From NCBI GenBank assembly GCA_032622095.1, contig CP136064.1, positions 126,901,605 to 126,965,604 of the forward strand: DNA of 64,000 nucleotides. Direction: 5' to 3'. Within the stretch, counting starts at the first letter, position 1; the number at the start of each line of letters is the position of its first letter. Source of the DNA: Siphonodentalium dalli. Its lineage: Eukaryota; Mollusca; Scaphopoda; Gadilida; Siphonodentaliidae. The notes below the pieces were generated by a model. It was not told where the DNA came from. It saw only the letters and a program-made list of their open reading frames with translations, and did no database searches. Of the stretch, positions 44,279 to 55,250 are shown one piece after another. A program made the translations under genes and the position numbers.

Positions 44279-45230
44279 ATATTCATAAAAATAACTAGTT
44301 TGAGCAAGATTATTCTCCATTTCTTTTTATCACCCAACAAAATGTTTCATATCACTTTAATACTGGCGCCATCAGTTTGTTCCAGACAGACATCCCATAT
44401 AAACTAAACTTTCGGTTAATTACACACATAATATTATAAAAGACTATTATGTACTTGTTCGTCGTGTAAAACTAACTTTATAGATCATGCCACAAATCTA
44501 TACTCTGGCTAACGCCTATAAAATTCATATATTCCATGCACCTGTCCATAATCTTGGAACTTTTTGAAGTTTTGACGGGAACCTTAATGTAAAGTCGAAA
44601 ATATAACTTGAGGAGAAATTGCATAAATTATTGTAAGCAAAGCAAAATCGCTCACAAAATCACTTACATCATCAAATTTCGGGTTGGGTCCTTCAGTCAA
44701 GTAATAATGAAGAACTATTTTTCCTGTGTTATTTTTAGTCGAGTTTTTGAAGTTTTTCAAAAACTCGACTTAGTGCCACCGCACACGCTGCGATTAAAAT
44801 CGTAAGTGGGGAAAATCGCAGGAGGAAGCATCCAATGCGCATGCCCACGACAATATCGTAGCCAAATCGTAGCAATCAAGCACTGTTTGATTTTACCAGG
44901 AAAATCGTGGCGTGACTTTGGCAACGCGCGCGATCGTAGCTGTCACATGACCACTGTCGCACTGGTCATGTTGTAAATACCACGAAAATCGTAGCTGCAA
45001 AGATCGCAGCACCGTAGCGTCTGCGGGCAAGCTACGATTTCTCCACCTACGATTTTCCCCACTTACGATTTTAATCGTAGCGTCTGCGGTGGCACTTATG
45101 GTTTGACGAGGGACGGTTGGCTGGCGGGCGGCGGCAGGCGGACCTAAAGAATGCCTTATAACTTTGACATTTGTGAACGGATTAAAAAAAAATTTGGTAT
45201 GGCAGTTGCTCCCAATGACTATTTACTGCC
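44279..45230 (+). repeat. direct repeat, copy A (with MITE)
   Basis: From ATTCATAAAAATAACTAG to GCTCCCAATGAC, almost identical by eye to 47624-48231, apart from the 323-bp MITE. Both copies hold a 14-bp-arm hairpin GTCGAGTTTTTGAA...TTCAAAAACTCGAC, and the GC-rich text GGACGGTTGGCTGGCGGGCG. The similarity means a recent duplication, with the MITE inserted only in this copy. Confidence 0.85.
44773..45095. mobile_element. PIF/Harbinger-type MITE, TTA target, empty site known
   Basis: 323 bp. Terminal inverted repeats of about 50 bp starting GTGCCACCGCA(C/G)ACGCT. Flanked by TTA on both sides (44770-44772, 45096-45098). The paralogous copy B shows the uninterrupted site ACTCGACTTATGGTTTGACG with one TTA at 48109-48111. 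A 3-bp TTA duplication is the known signature of PIF/Harbinger insertion. Inside are many AAATCGTAG motifs. Ends related to fragments at 9212, 9819 and 12777. Confidence 0.85.
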
Positions 45231-45298
45231 TGTAAAAATGGGTCACGTCCGAACTTTTTTACAAGAGTTATCCATCTTAGATGGTTTTTAGTTAAGTT

Positions 45299-46010
45299 TT
45301 TCACCGATAGCGCGATAACTCACGCAAATATTAACCGATTTCAACAATATTTGGTATATGAGACTCTTGCAACAATATCTCGGACGAGTTCGAAAACCAG
45401 GTTTGTCCGAATTATTTTCGCGGAGTTATGGGCCTTAGTTTGTCTATTTTTAGCAATTTTATCACCGATAGCGCGATAACTCGATGAAATATTAACCGAT
45501 TTCAACCATATTTGGTATATGAGTCTCCTGCAACAATATCTCGGACGAGTTCGAAAACCAGGTTTGTCCAAATTTTTATTCGCGGAGTTATGGGTCTTAG
45601 TTTGTCTATTTTTAGCAATGTTATCACCGTTAGCGCGATAACTCAATGAAATATTAACCGATTTAAACAATATTTGGTATATGAGTCTCTTGCAACAATA
45701 TCTCGGACGAGTTCGAAAACTTGGTTTGTCCGAATTTTTTTCGCGGAGTTATGGGTCTTAGTTTGTCTATTTTTAGCAATGTTATCACCGTTAGCGCGAT
45801 AACTCAATGAAATATTAACCGATTTAAACAATATTTGGTATATGAGACTCTTGCAACAATATCTCGGACGAGTTCAAAAACCTGGTTTGTCCGAATTTTT
45901 AGTTTACAAGTCTATTTTAAAAACAATTTTATCACTGTTAGTGCGATAACTCAATGAAATATTAACAGATTCAATTGATATTTGGTATATAGGTCTATTG
46001 CAATAATATA
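45299..46010. repeat. ~160-bp tandem repeat, four to five units
   Basis: Units begin at TTAGCGCGATAACTC-like text (45306, 45468, 45631, 45790, 45930) and share GATTTCAACAATATTTGGTA, CAACAATATCTCGGACGAG and CGCGGAGTTATGG. Units are roughly 90% alike, the last being more diverged. Similar repeats at 37873 and 57292. Frames across it are repeat by-products. Confidence 0.8.
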
Positions 46011-46339
46011 CCACCGTCCGACTTTTTCCCCGAAGTTGTGCACCTTATTGGCAGAAGTTTGGTTGGACGGGTGTGACTAATTACCACCCGGGACCGCCCG
46101 GGTGGCCACACAAGCCTGTGGACACAATATATCGACGTTATAATGTAGCCACATGCCACCTGGGGGCAACATAGGAAAATTTACTCGCTCGCTCGTCTCC
46201 GGCCAGTCATATTAACCCCACAAATGCCGATATTGGCTAAAAGAGTGATTACTGGTGTCTTCGTGTGTTTTCAGACAGATTATTTTGGTGATTATCGGTA
46301 GTGCAATACACATAAGTGTTAATTCCATATATTAACTCG

Positions 46340-47330
46340 TTGAGGCGTCCACGGCCGATGTTATTAACCCCTCAAATTCCAGTAAAACTGGTAAAATGGT
46401 CTATAAACAAAAAAAACCTTGGGACTGCCCGGGACACTATATCTCGAACAATAGCGACATACCCCACGAGGTCAACCTAGAAAATGTTACTCACTCGCTC
46501 GACTTCGGCCGGTGTTATTAACCCCTCAAAATCCGATAAAATGGTATATAATCAAAAAGAACATTGGGACCGCCGGGCGGCCCCCTGGGCACGTGGACAC
46601 TATATCTCGACGTTATAACGTAGCGACATACCCCACAAGGTCAACCTAGAAAATGTTACTCGCTCGACTCCGGCCGGTGTTATTAACCCCTCAAGATCCG
46701 ATAAAATGGTATATAAACAAAATGAACACTGGGACCGCCCGGGCGGCCCCACGGGCCCGAGGACACTATATCTCGACGTTATAACATAGCGACATACCCC
46801 ACGAGGTTAACCTAGAAAATGTTACTCGCTCGCTCGACTTCGGACGGTGTTATTAACCCCTCAAAATCCTATAAAATGGTATATAAACAAAAAGAACATT
46901 GGGACCGCCCGTGGACACTATATCTCGACGTTATAACGTAGCGACATACCCCACGTGGTCAACATAGAAAATGGTACTCGCTCGCTAGACTCCGGCCGGT
47001 GTTATTAACCCCTCAAAATCCGATAAAATGGTATATAATCAAAAAGAACATTGGGACCGCCCGGGTGGCCCCTGGGCCCGTGGACACTACATCTCGACGT
47101 TATAACGTAGCGACATATCCCACGTGGTCAACATAGAAAATGGTACTCGCTCGCTCGACTCCGGCCTGTGTTATTAACCCCTCAAAATCCGATAAAATGG
47201 TATATAAACAAAAAGAACATTGGGACCGCCCGGGCGGCCCCCTGGGCCCGTGGACACTATATCTCGACGTTATAACGTAGTGACATTCTCCACGAGGTCA
47301 ACCTAGAAAATGTTACTCGCTCACTCGACT
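46340..47330 (+). repeat. ~170-bp tandem repeat, left arm
   Basis: About six units with GTTATTAACCCCTCAAAATC, AAATGGTATATAA, GGGACCGCCCGGG, GGACACTATATCTCGACG and TCAACCTAGAAAATG. Spacing is 148-175 bp. One unit is shorter by loss of the GGGCGGCCCC segment. A second terminal-type unit follows at 47330-47480. Confidence 0.8.
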
Positions 47331-47623
47331 CCGGCCGGTATTATTAACCCCATAAAAATCCGATATTGGCTAAGAGGGCACGGAGAGCTCGGTGTCTTCT
47401 TTTGATTTCGGACAGCATATTTTGATGATGCATGGTAGTGCAATACCACCTGATAGTGACTTCCAGATATTGACTCGCTGACGCGTCAACACAAAATCCC
47501 GCAAAATACCGTATCACCATAAATATTCGGCCCTACATGATCGTAAATACCGCAATTTTCTTGAATGTTTTCAATAAAAATTAATAACGTTACACCTACA
47601 TGTATAATTTTTATATTTTATTC

Positions 47624-48231
47624 ATAAAAATAACTAGTTTGAGCAAGATTATTCTCCATTTCTTTTGATCACCCAACAAAATGTTTCATATCACTTTAAT
47701 ACTGGCGCCATCAGTTTGTTCCAGACAGACATCCCATATAAACTAAACTTTCGGTTAATTACACACATAATATTATAAAAGACTATTATGTACTTGTTCG
47801 TCGTGTAAAACTAACTTTATAGATCATGCCACAAATCTATACTCTGGCTAACGCCTATAAAATTCATATATTCCATGCACCTGTCCATAATCTTGGAACT
47901 TTTTGAAGTTTTGACGGGAACCTTAATGTAAAGTCGAAAATATAACTTGAGGAGAAATTGCATAAATTATTGTAAGCAAAGCAAAATCGCTCACAAAATC
48001 ACTTACATCATCAAATTTCGGGTTGGGTCCTTCAGTCAAGTAATAATGAAGAACTATTTTTCCTGTGTTATTTTTAGTCGAGTTTTTGAAGTTTTTCAAA
48101 AACTCGACTTATGGTTTGACGAGGGACGGTTGGCTGGCGGGCGGCGGCAGGCGGACCTAAAGAATGCCTTATAACTTTGATATTTGTGAACGGATTAAAA
48201 AAAAATTTGGTATGGCAGTTGCTCCCAATGA
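47624..48231 (+). repeat. direct repeat, copy B (empty site)
   Basis: Counterpart of 44279-45230 without the MITE. It lies inside the foldback element while copy A lies outside. One noticed difference is TTTTTATCACCC in A against TTTTGATCACCC here. Ends at GCTCCCAATGAC, where the two copies diverge. Confidence 0.85.
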
Positions 48232-48807
48232 CACGAGCGGGTGTAATTGTGTTGAAATCGACAGCAACTGCTTGTCTGAAGAGAGCCGCGGCAGATGTTT
48301 GAATGTGTTGATATCAATTAGCAGTAAAACGGTATCGCAATTGTTATATTGTATACATTAACCCGTTCACAATAATCAGAAGACATATTGGCGGATTTAA
48401 AACGAAACTGTGTTTTCATAACACTTGGGGAAGACGAACAGGTAATCTCGTGACAACAGTGGAGATTTGCGATGAGGTTTCCGTGTTTTTATTGCAATCG
48501 AAAATGGTCGTAATCCCAAAATCTTCTTGGTGCTAGACAATAACGATCAATATGACGAAGAGAGTATTTGTGATACTGGAAACCCGTGTACTTAATTTGC
48601 TTACCGACCAATCACACGATATTTCGTTATGGGGTAGATTATATATAATCGTGTGTGAATTAAAAATAAAATTTAATTCTAAATATCTTAAAATCATGCG
48701 ACCACGTATTCGGTTCACGCTTCCATCCATGGTGCTGTATCCGTGTTCCGTCTGCTCTACTGACGCTGAAGACGAGTCAATATATTTCATATGGAAAATA
48801 CGGCGTC

Positions 48808-49353
48808 GATATTTCAGACCGCCGGAAATTCCAAGGGATACAAGAGCGCGCCTTGGTGGATAAACTGAAATCTGAAAATTTGATGCGATTCTATAATGTA
48901 AATCATGCCGAAAAGAAAACGATCAGTGGAAATAAAATACGAACGTATAGATTATTCAAGTCAAAGTATGAAATTGAACCATACATTGTCAATGCGCGAT
49001 CTGCCAAAGCGAGAATTCTATTCACAAGATTGAGAATCAGTAATCATCGACTGGAAATCGAAAAAGGGAGACACAAACAGCCCCCAAAACCAGTGAGAGA
49101 AAGATTGTGTTCTGCGTGTAATTCAAAACAAATTGAGTCAGAATATCATTTCATCTTAGAATGTCGGGCCTATGAAAGTATTCGCGAAGCTTATGTAAAG
49201 GACATAATTGCAACGTGCCCTCATTTCTTAGAAATGACAAATTATGAGAAGTTAAGATTTATTATGCAGAATGAACAAATTGCAACCGTTAACGTTATAT
49301 GCGACATGATCCGGTCTTTCTTCACCATTCGAGACAATATACATAATGTCTAA
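48808..49353 (+). pseudogene. LINE reverse-transcriptase C-terminal region
   Basis: An open frame runs from about 48808 (DISDRRKFQGIQ) to the stop TAA at 49351-49353. It contains FRxxxHRL-type text (TRLRISNHRLEIEKGRH), PVRERLCSACNSKQIESE then YHFILECRAY. The C-x2-C...H-x4-C arrangement with 'E-x-HF-x2-EC' is the C-terminal zinc-knuckle motif of many non-LTR retrotransposon ORF2 proteins. The reverse transcriptase itself is absent, so this is a 5'-truncated copy. The frame is intact over about 180 codons, so the insertion is fairly young. Confidence 0.65.
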
Positions 49354-49533
49354 TAAAAGCAAGTATACCCTGAGTATACCTAAGATTTTATGACAGTAAA
49401 TTCACGAGCGTATATGCATATCGTATGTGATTACTCATGTTAAATTATTCCATATGTTGATATATGTATTTATTATATGTGCAACTGCCCATTGGGTGTA
49501 TTTTGCATTAAAATCTTATCTTATCTTATGGGG
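49354..49533 (+). mobile_element. LINE 3' UTR and (TTATC)n tail
   Basis: Follows the stop codon and ends in ATTAAAATC TTATC TTATC TTAT at about 49512-49533. A short-unit 3' tail without poly(A) is usual in several LINE clades. This fixes the orientation and the 3' boundary of the truncated LINE. Confidence 0.55.
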
Positions 49534-49718
49534 GGGATGACCATATTACATATTATATATTTTCTTTATTAGCTCCACATATGGAGAGTATGATGACCTC
49601 CATCACCGGGAATAATGTTTTCAGTCCTTGCCCAAAAGGTCGTGGGTTGGGTTGCAATATGGGGAGGTACTTTGACCAGGAAAATCCTATTATACATGTC
49701 CAGTTGACATCAGAGGTC

Positions 49719-49951
49719 TTAAAAGGGCACTAATTATTAATAAAATAAAATCATTAATTATATAACCAAAATTGTTGAAATCTGATCGGTGAAAATTGAA
49801 ACATGTGGGTGAAATTGGCCCATGGCGTGTCAAGAGAAAAGGGCACTAAGTATTGGTAAAATCAAATAATTAATTTTATAACCAAAATTGTTGCAATCTG
49901 ATCGGTGAGAATTGAAACATGTGGGTAAAATTAGCCCACAGCGTGTCAAGA
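49719..49951. repeat. ~115-bp tandem duplication
   Basis: Two units, each from AAAGGGCACTAA to GCGTGTCAAGAG, sharing ATAACCAAAATTGTTG and TCTGATCGGTGA. About 90% alike. Confidence 0.8.
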
Positions 49952-50159
49952 GTTATAGATGCTGTTGACTTCAGACGACTTAAATGGGCAAATACGAGCA
50001 ATTGTTGGCTGATTTTACAATAAACGCTCTTTATTTGTCATAATATGATAATATTCCAGGCATGTATAAATTGGTGCGTTAGATTAGACTAGTCGATCCT
50101 TAAATAGTGACTTTTCAATTTCTATAAGTGGAGATAGAGCTGTGAACAAATATATGTGA

Positions 50160-51010
50160 TCTGATTTGGTTGGGGGGGATAACGTTTCTAGGTTGACCTC
50201 GTGGGGTATGGCCTACGTTATAATGTCGAGATATAGTGTCCATGGGGCCTCCCGGGCGGTGCCGGGCGGTCCCAGTGTTCTTTATGTTTATATACCATTT
50301 TATCGGATTTTGAGGGGTTAATGACACCGGCCAGAGTCGAGCGAGCGAGTACCATTTTCTAGGTTGACTTCGTGGGGTGTGGCGCTACGATATAACGTCG
50401 AGATATAGTGTCCACGGGCCCATGGGGCCTCCCGGGCGGTCCCAGTGTTCATTATGTTTATATACCATTTTATCGGATTTTGAGGGGTTAATAACACTGA
50501 CCGGAGTCGAGCAAGCGAGTAACATTTTCTAGGTTGACCTCGTGGGGTATGTCGCTATGTTATAACGTCGAGATATAGTGTCCACGGGCCCATGGGGCCA
50601 CCCGGGCGTTCCCGGGCGGTCCCAGCACCACTTGTCCTTTTTGTTTATATACCATTTTATCAGATTTTGAGGGGTTAATAGCACCGGCCGGAGTCGAGCG
50701 AGCGAGTACCATTTTCTAATTTGACCTCGTGGGGTATATCGCTACGTTATAACGTCGCGATATAGTGTCCACGTGCCCATGGGGCGGTCCCGGTCGGTCT
50801 CAGTGTTCTTTTTGTTTATATACCATTTTATCGGATTTTGAGGGGTTAATAACACCGGCCGGAGTCGAGCGAGCGAGTAACATTTTCTAGGTTGACCTCG
50901 TGGGGTATGTCGCTATGTTATAACGTCGAGTTATAGAGTCCACGGGCCCATGGGGCCGCCCGGTCGGTCCCAATGTTCTTTTTGTTTATACACTATTTTA
51001 CCGGAGATTG
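50160..51010 (-). repeat. ~170-bp tandem repeat, right arm
   Basis: Inverse of the left-arm array: TCTAGGTTGACCTCGTGGGG, CGTCGAGATATAGTGTCCAC, TTTTATCGGATTTTGAGGGG. About five to six units. The terminal unit follows at 51010-51295 and mirrors 46069-46330. Confidence 0.8.
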
Positions 51011-51666
51011 AGGGGTTAATAACATCGGCCGTGGACGCGTCAACGAGTCAATATATGTATTGCACTACCGAGAATCACCAAAATAATCTGTCTGAAAACA
51101 CACGAAGACATCGGTAATCACACGGGCTCTTTTAGCCAATATCGGCATTTGTGGGGTTAATATGACCGGCCGGAGATGAGTAAATTTTTCTATGTTGCCC
51201 TCAGGTGGCATGTCGCTACGTTATAACGTCGAAATATTGTGTCCACGGGTACGTGGGGCCACCCGGGCGGTCCCGGGCGGTAATTAGTCACACCGGGTTG
51301 GACTGCCAAAAGCATCTTATATGCGTACCCCTTGTTTGGACTTTGTAATGCTCCCTGTCAAAACGATGTGCATTGTCAATTTGGTTTATAAATTTGTAAA
51401 AATAACTACCTGTACTTTGATCAAGATTTTATTCCATTTCTATGTGATCACCCCACTGGTGTGTTCTACATAACTTTAATATAATAAACCAGAAATAATT
51501 AAATTTTAACGTGTGTCTAGTATTTTATTTAGTCATCAAAAGTAAACAAAACAACATAAGTATATTTTAACCTAATTCCGAGCATGTTGAATGTAACCAA
51601 ATTAATGTTTAAACCAAGTACAGGATGCAAACATTTATACACTTATATGCCATATACGGAATAATT

Positions 51667-51813
51667 AAGAAATAAATACACGGTGTAGAGGTGTGTATGG
51701 TCAAGTTGTACCACAAAAAACTGATTGTAGGACGACGCGTAGCGGAGTCCTACAATCAGTTTTTTGTGGTACAACTTGACCATACACACCTCTACACCGT
51801 GTATTTATTTCTT
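51667..51813. repeat. perfect hairpin, 67-bp arms, 13-nt loop
   Basis: AAGAAATAAATACACGGTGT to CTGATTGTAGGAC (51667-51733), loop GACGCGTAGCGGA, then the exact complement (51747-51813). No mismatch seen. Directly after it TTTTGTAATACGAC mirrors GTCGTATTACAAAA at 52681-52694, so the hairpin may be one end of an element reaching to about 52700. Confidence 0.8.
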
Positions 51814-53021
51814 TTGTAATACGACTGAAAGTTTATGGTCACAATTCGACTGAATAGTCAACGAAATACTGCGCTTTTTCGGTCTCAGGTGAGAAAACAT
51901 TTCGTGGTGTAATTCGTATTGGGCGTACTCGATTTATTTGCATGGAATACTCCGGTAATCTTGTCTTGTTATGAAATTCCCCCATTGACTTTTCGAGGCA
52001 CCTCTTCTAGAAAATAATCGTTGTGATTGGCTAAAAAACGATGTGTTTTCAGCGGCGCCCGTGCCTTTCATTTAAATTGTACAGGAAATAAGAATTGCGG
52101 TCATTTCTGTGTTGAACGTTGTTGGGACAACATGAATATGATCATCGACTATGGACCATTTTCCTTACACAAAGCGATCTAAATGATCTTATCCCCCTTC
52201 TGTACTGGTGAACAAACGCTTTCATTTTCAACTTGATTCCGAAATATCGAATCGACGAATATGATCGAGATTCGAATCGACGAATGCACAGCCCGGCCCC
52301 ATGGATTTATTTTGTCATTTAATATACTTATTAAGTAACTTTCTTTGGTCGTAACATATATCAATATACCATAACATCATTTGGACCATATTCATTGGCA
52401 ACCAAACTGGTTTCAAGCGACAAATCGCTAGAAAATTCGCAAGATTGTCAAGATGTAGCAAAATTCAAAGGGTTACGGGTGCGGGTGTACTCCGTTGATG
52501 CCCCGTTTGCGCGGAGTTAGAAAAGACGGTAAAAGTCGCGTGCGTCGATCTGAATAAACCGATTTTTTTCGTGGTACAATTGGAAAAAGTAGAATTGTAC
52601 CACAAAACTGGAACGAGATAGCCATGGTAACTCGGGCCACTGGCCAATCAGGACATGGCTTTTAAGCATAGTTAGGCAGGGTCGTATTACAAAATAAAGA
52701 CAAACAGTGAAGATTGGGGTGTTTATTTATTTTTTTATACTGAATTGTATCATCCTATCGTGTTGGATTTAGTTTGCGTCGGCATTTTGTCCCAGTTGTT
52801 TACCTCAAAATTTGGCTAAAAATGTGCTCCTCATTGACTTACCGGTCTATAAGTCACAGGTGGATTTTAATATGGGAAATTGGGTTAGAAAGATGTGACT
52901 TATCCACCGAAATTTACGGTATATTGATGCGATGTTTGACATATATATGAGCTACAAATATTTGTCACATGTGATGAGAAAATAAATTTATCCATTTGCT
53001 TTTGGTAAACTTTTGTTTCAG
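51814..53021. other. possible element body, then intron
   Basis: Inverted pair TTTTGTAATACGAC (51811) and GTCGTATTACAAAA (52681) may bound an element. A small hairpin GTGGTACAATT...AATTGTACCAC (52571-52602) resembles the core of the 51667 hairpin. No exon found before 53022. Confidence 0.35.
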
Positions 53022-53095
53022 GATGATTTTCGTAGTGTATCAAGTTTAAGTGAAGTCAGTGATGTCAGTGACATGGGTGAAGCAATTGATGTACA
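53022..53095 (+). CDS. candidate internal exon
   Basis: Acceptor CTTTTGTTTCAG, then an open frame DDFRSVSSLSEVSDVSDMGE followed by AIDV, then donor GTGAGT at 53096. Only phase 0 is open, so the exon adds 24 codons and leaves two bases (CA). The S/D/E-rich peptide is low-complexity and fits a disordered region. It joins in phase to 53613. It cannot be the direct successor of the 40033 exon (phase 1), so a missing exon is required if both belong to one gene. Confidence 0.5.
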
Positions 53096-53612
53096 GTGAG
53101 TATACATTGCTTGCCTTGTATCAATTGAAACTGAATTGTGTGTGACATACTGATGCATATGATTCCTCTAATAGGGAATGGAAAATCTAAAAGACTAAAA
53201 GAGTTAAATTCAGGTTTGTGCTGTTTTTACTTCAACTTGAGAAAGTCAAGTTTGAGCTGTTCCCATGGTTTGTGCTCATTAGTGATTACCGGTGGTTTAT
53301 GGTGCACATTATTAACGTAAAAATTACACCAGCCGAGTTGTTTAACCAACACCCAGCCAATAGGCCATATTATGGAATACTTCCACTGTTATTGATAATA
53401 GGCACGATTCATCGATTATAATTGATTATTGACGACCGATTTTCGATTATCGTAGACTGCTGCTTGCTAAGACCAACAAATATGTCTTAATAATTGACTC
53501 ATTGAGGCCTATCAAGATCTACAAAATAAAAGATAAAAGAAACAAATGTCATATGAAAGCCACTTTTTTCAGGACAACAATAGGGTAATACAGATTTATT
53601 ATTTAATTTCAG

Positions 53613-53640
53613 GCAGCAATTGACTGAGGATGCTATCTGA
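53613..53640 (+). CDS. candidate terminal exon
   Basis: Acceptor TTATTTAATTTCAG; in the phase left by 53022-53095 it completes Q, then reads QQLTEDAI and stops at TGA 53638-53640. The match of phases between two short, independently recognised exons is the main support. Short length keeps confidence modest. Confidence 0.42.
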
Positions 53641-54853
53641 GGTGCCAAACCGAAAACACAAGCTGTGAGTAGCTGCATTGACTATCTACTAGTACTGTGT
53701 AAGCCCAGGGCGATGGTGATTGTTTTGACAAAAAATCTTGGGACTAGTGGGCTTACATTAGAGGACCCCCTGGGCACCTTCGCAAAGATACGTTCATTTA
53801 TCAAAACTGCATGGTCGGGTTTGATTCTGTTTAAACATGGTTTTGTAGCTTGGTAAGTTGACTATACATGTGCTACATATAGACACAATAAATAGGCCCA
53901 TCGATCTCCAGATAAGAAGGCACACACATGTTCCACACATAGCACATTGCGATCATATGTGTATGGATGTGTCGGGTTAACATAGAATCGTTACAATATT
54001 ATCTGATGACTCTTTAAAAAGCCATAATTGTATAGTTTGTAGCTATACGATATATGCGTATTCGATAAGATGATTCATTGTCGCGTAACAGTCTACTCGA
54101 GTGGTAACGAGTCATAAAGTCTGTAAAATAAACATAATTATAAAAAATCATCCTATCGTCCTGCATGTGTGGTCTATATACAAACTCCAAGCATGTTAAT
54201 ACTAAACGAATATCCGGTTAGCTGCATGCATACGAACGATAGTATTCACTGTGTGTGATCAAGGCATCGCAAATCTGAATGCTTGATGGATGTTCAATTA
54301 ATTTCAATTGAATTACATTCATAATAGATATGCACACAATATTTCGCCTATGTTATGGATTCATATTTCAGATGACATTCACAGTCCAATTGATCAGCCT
54401 CAGATACACATAAAAACACTTTAAAACTCATCAGAACTCCTAAGTGATACAAATTTTACTGCACAGAAGCTCAGCGTTTGGTGACATCTTCATCTGCGAT
54501 GTTAACATCTTTCTGGACCGACAGTGGTCCCTGCATATTGCGCGGATTTTGAGAACGAAACTGATTTTTAAAATTCTGTTCTATCCTACGCTTCATTGAC
54601 AGATACAACTATATACCGGCATATGTTTTGGAAGTGTGGAAGTCCAGGAACTATACTAGTGGGTGGATGTTCTCGAAAATTTGAGTGAGCAAAAACACTA
54701 TTGAAAAAAGTTTCGCCAAAAGATATATTAAATGGTTTGATCTGGGAAAACTGATTTGGAAAACTGGTGGATAAAGACTCCTGCTTTGTGTGGACAGACA
54801 ATGTTCATTGTCTGTTTTATGATCAGAAACAAACATATCCCCATATCATATAT

Positions 54854-55250
54854 ACACAGAACGACACGATGTGTAAATGGGTTTGTCGATACGGTACGAG
54901 TATCAGTGCTGTCACGGAAGGATAGAATCGCCATTCTATCCTTCCGCGACAGCACGAGTGCCGTATCAACAAACCCATTTACACATCATGTCGTTCTGTG
55001 TTTATTACTCGCTTTGCGTCCTAGAATTCATGCATTAAAAATACAGGATTAGAAGGCTTATTTAGGTTCATACAAGGCGTGTTTGTCATGTGTGATGATT
55101 CTTTTATTTAAATATTTCCAGTTTCATGGTTGATGCGAATGTCGTGTACATCATTTTATGTCAAAGAGATATGTATGGAACGTACGTTCCATACGGATTT
55201 GAAATATGGAACAGCAATAACACTGTACTTCTAGGAACAAGCGTGTAATA
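54854..55250 (+). mobile_element. hairpin-headed element, copy 1
   Basis: Begins with a long hairpin 54854-55001 (ACACAGAACGACACGATGTG and complement; GGAAGGATAGAAT and ATTCTATCCTTCC around a 4-nt loop). The tail runs through a perfect palindrome ATGGAACGTACGTTCCAT (55176-55193) to AACAAGCGTGTAATAA. An inverse copy lies at 58252-58630. Non-coding. Confidence 0.65.

Larger units (their letters stand above)
46069..51295. mobile_element. 5.2-kb foldback element, arms of ~170-bp repeats, 8-bp TSD
   Basis: Inverted ends (G/C)GGTGTGACTAATTACC at 46069 and, as complement, ending 51295. Exact 8-bp direct copies GGTTGGAC flank it (46061-46068 and 51296-51303). Each arm starts with a ~250-bp terminal unit (GCCGATATTGGCTAAAAGAG, TTCAGACAGATTATTTTGG), followed by about six tandem ~170-bp units. 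The centre (about 47480-50150) holds a copy of a nearby duplication, a LINE tail and a 115-bp tandem pair, but no transposase. This is the architecture of Drosophila FB or Galileo elements; the 8-bp duplication fits P- or hAT-type integration. Confidence 0.8.

Noticed and set aside
45341-45831. Minus-strand frames with repeated peptide SLSYRANGDNIAKNRQTKTH
   Set aside because: They are translations of the ~160-bp tandem repeat; the units differ by frameshifts.
44279-48231. The ~600-bp direct duplication as the LTRs of a retrotransposon
   Set aside because: The copies do not begin TG or end CA, no primer-binding site or gag/pol frame lies between, and one copy is inside a foldback with its own boundaries.
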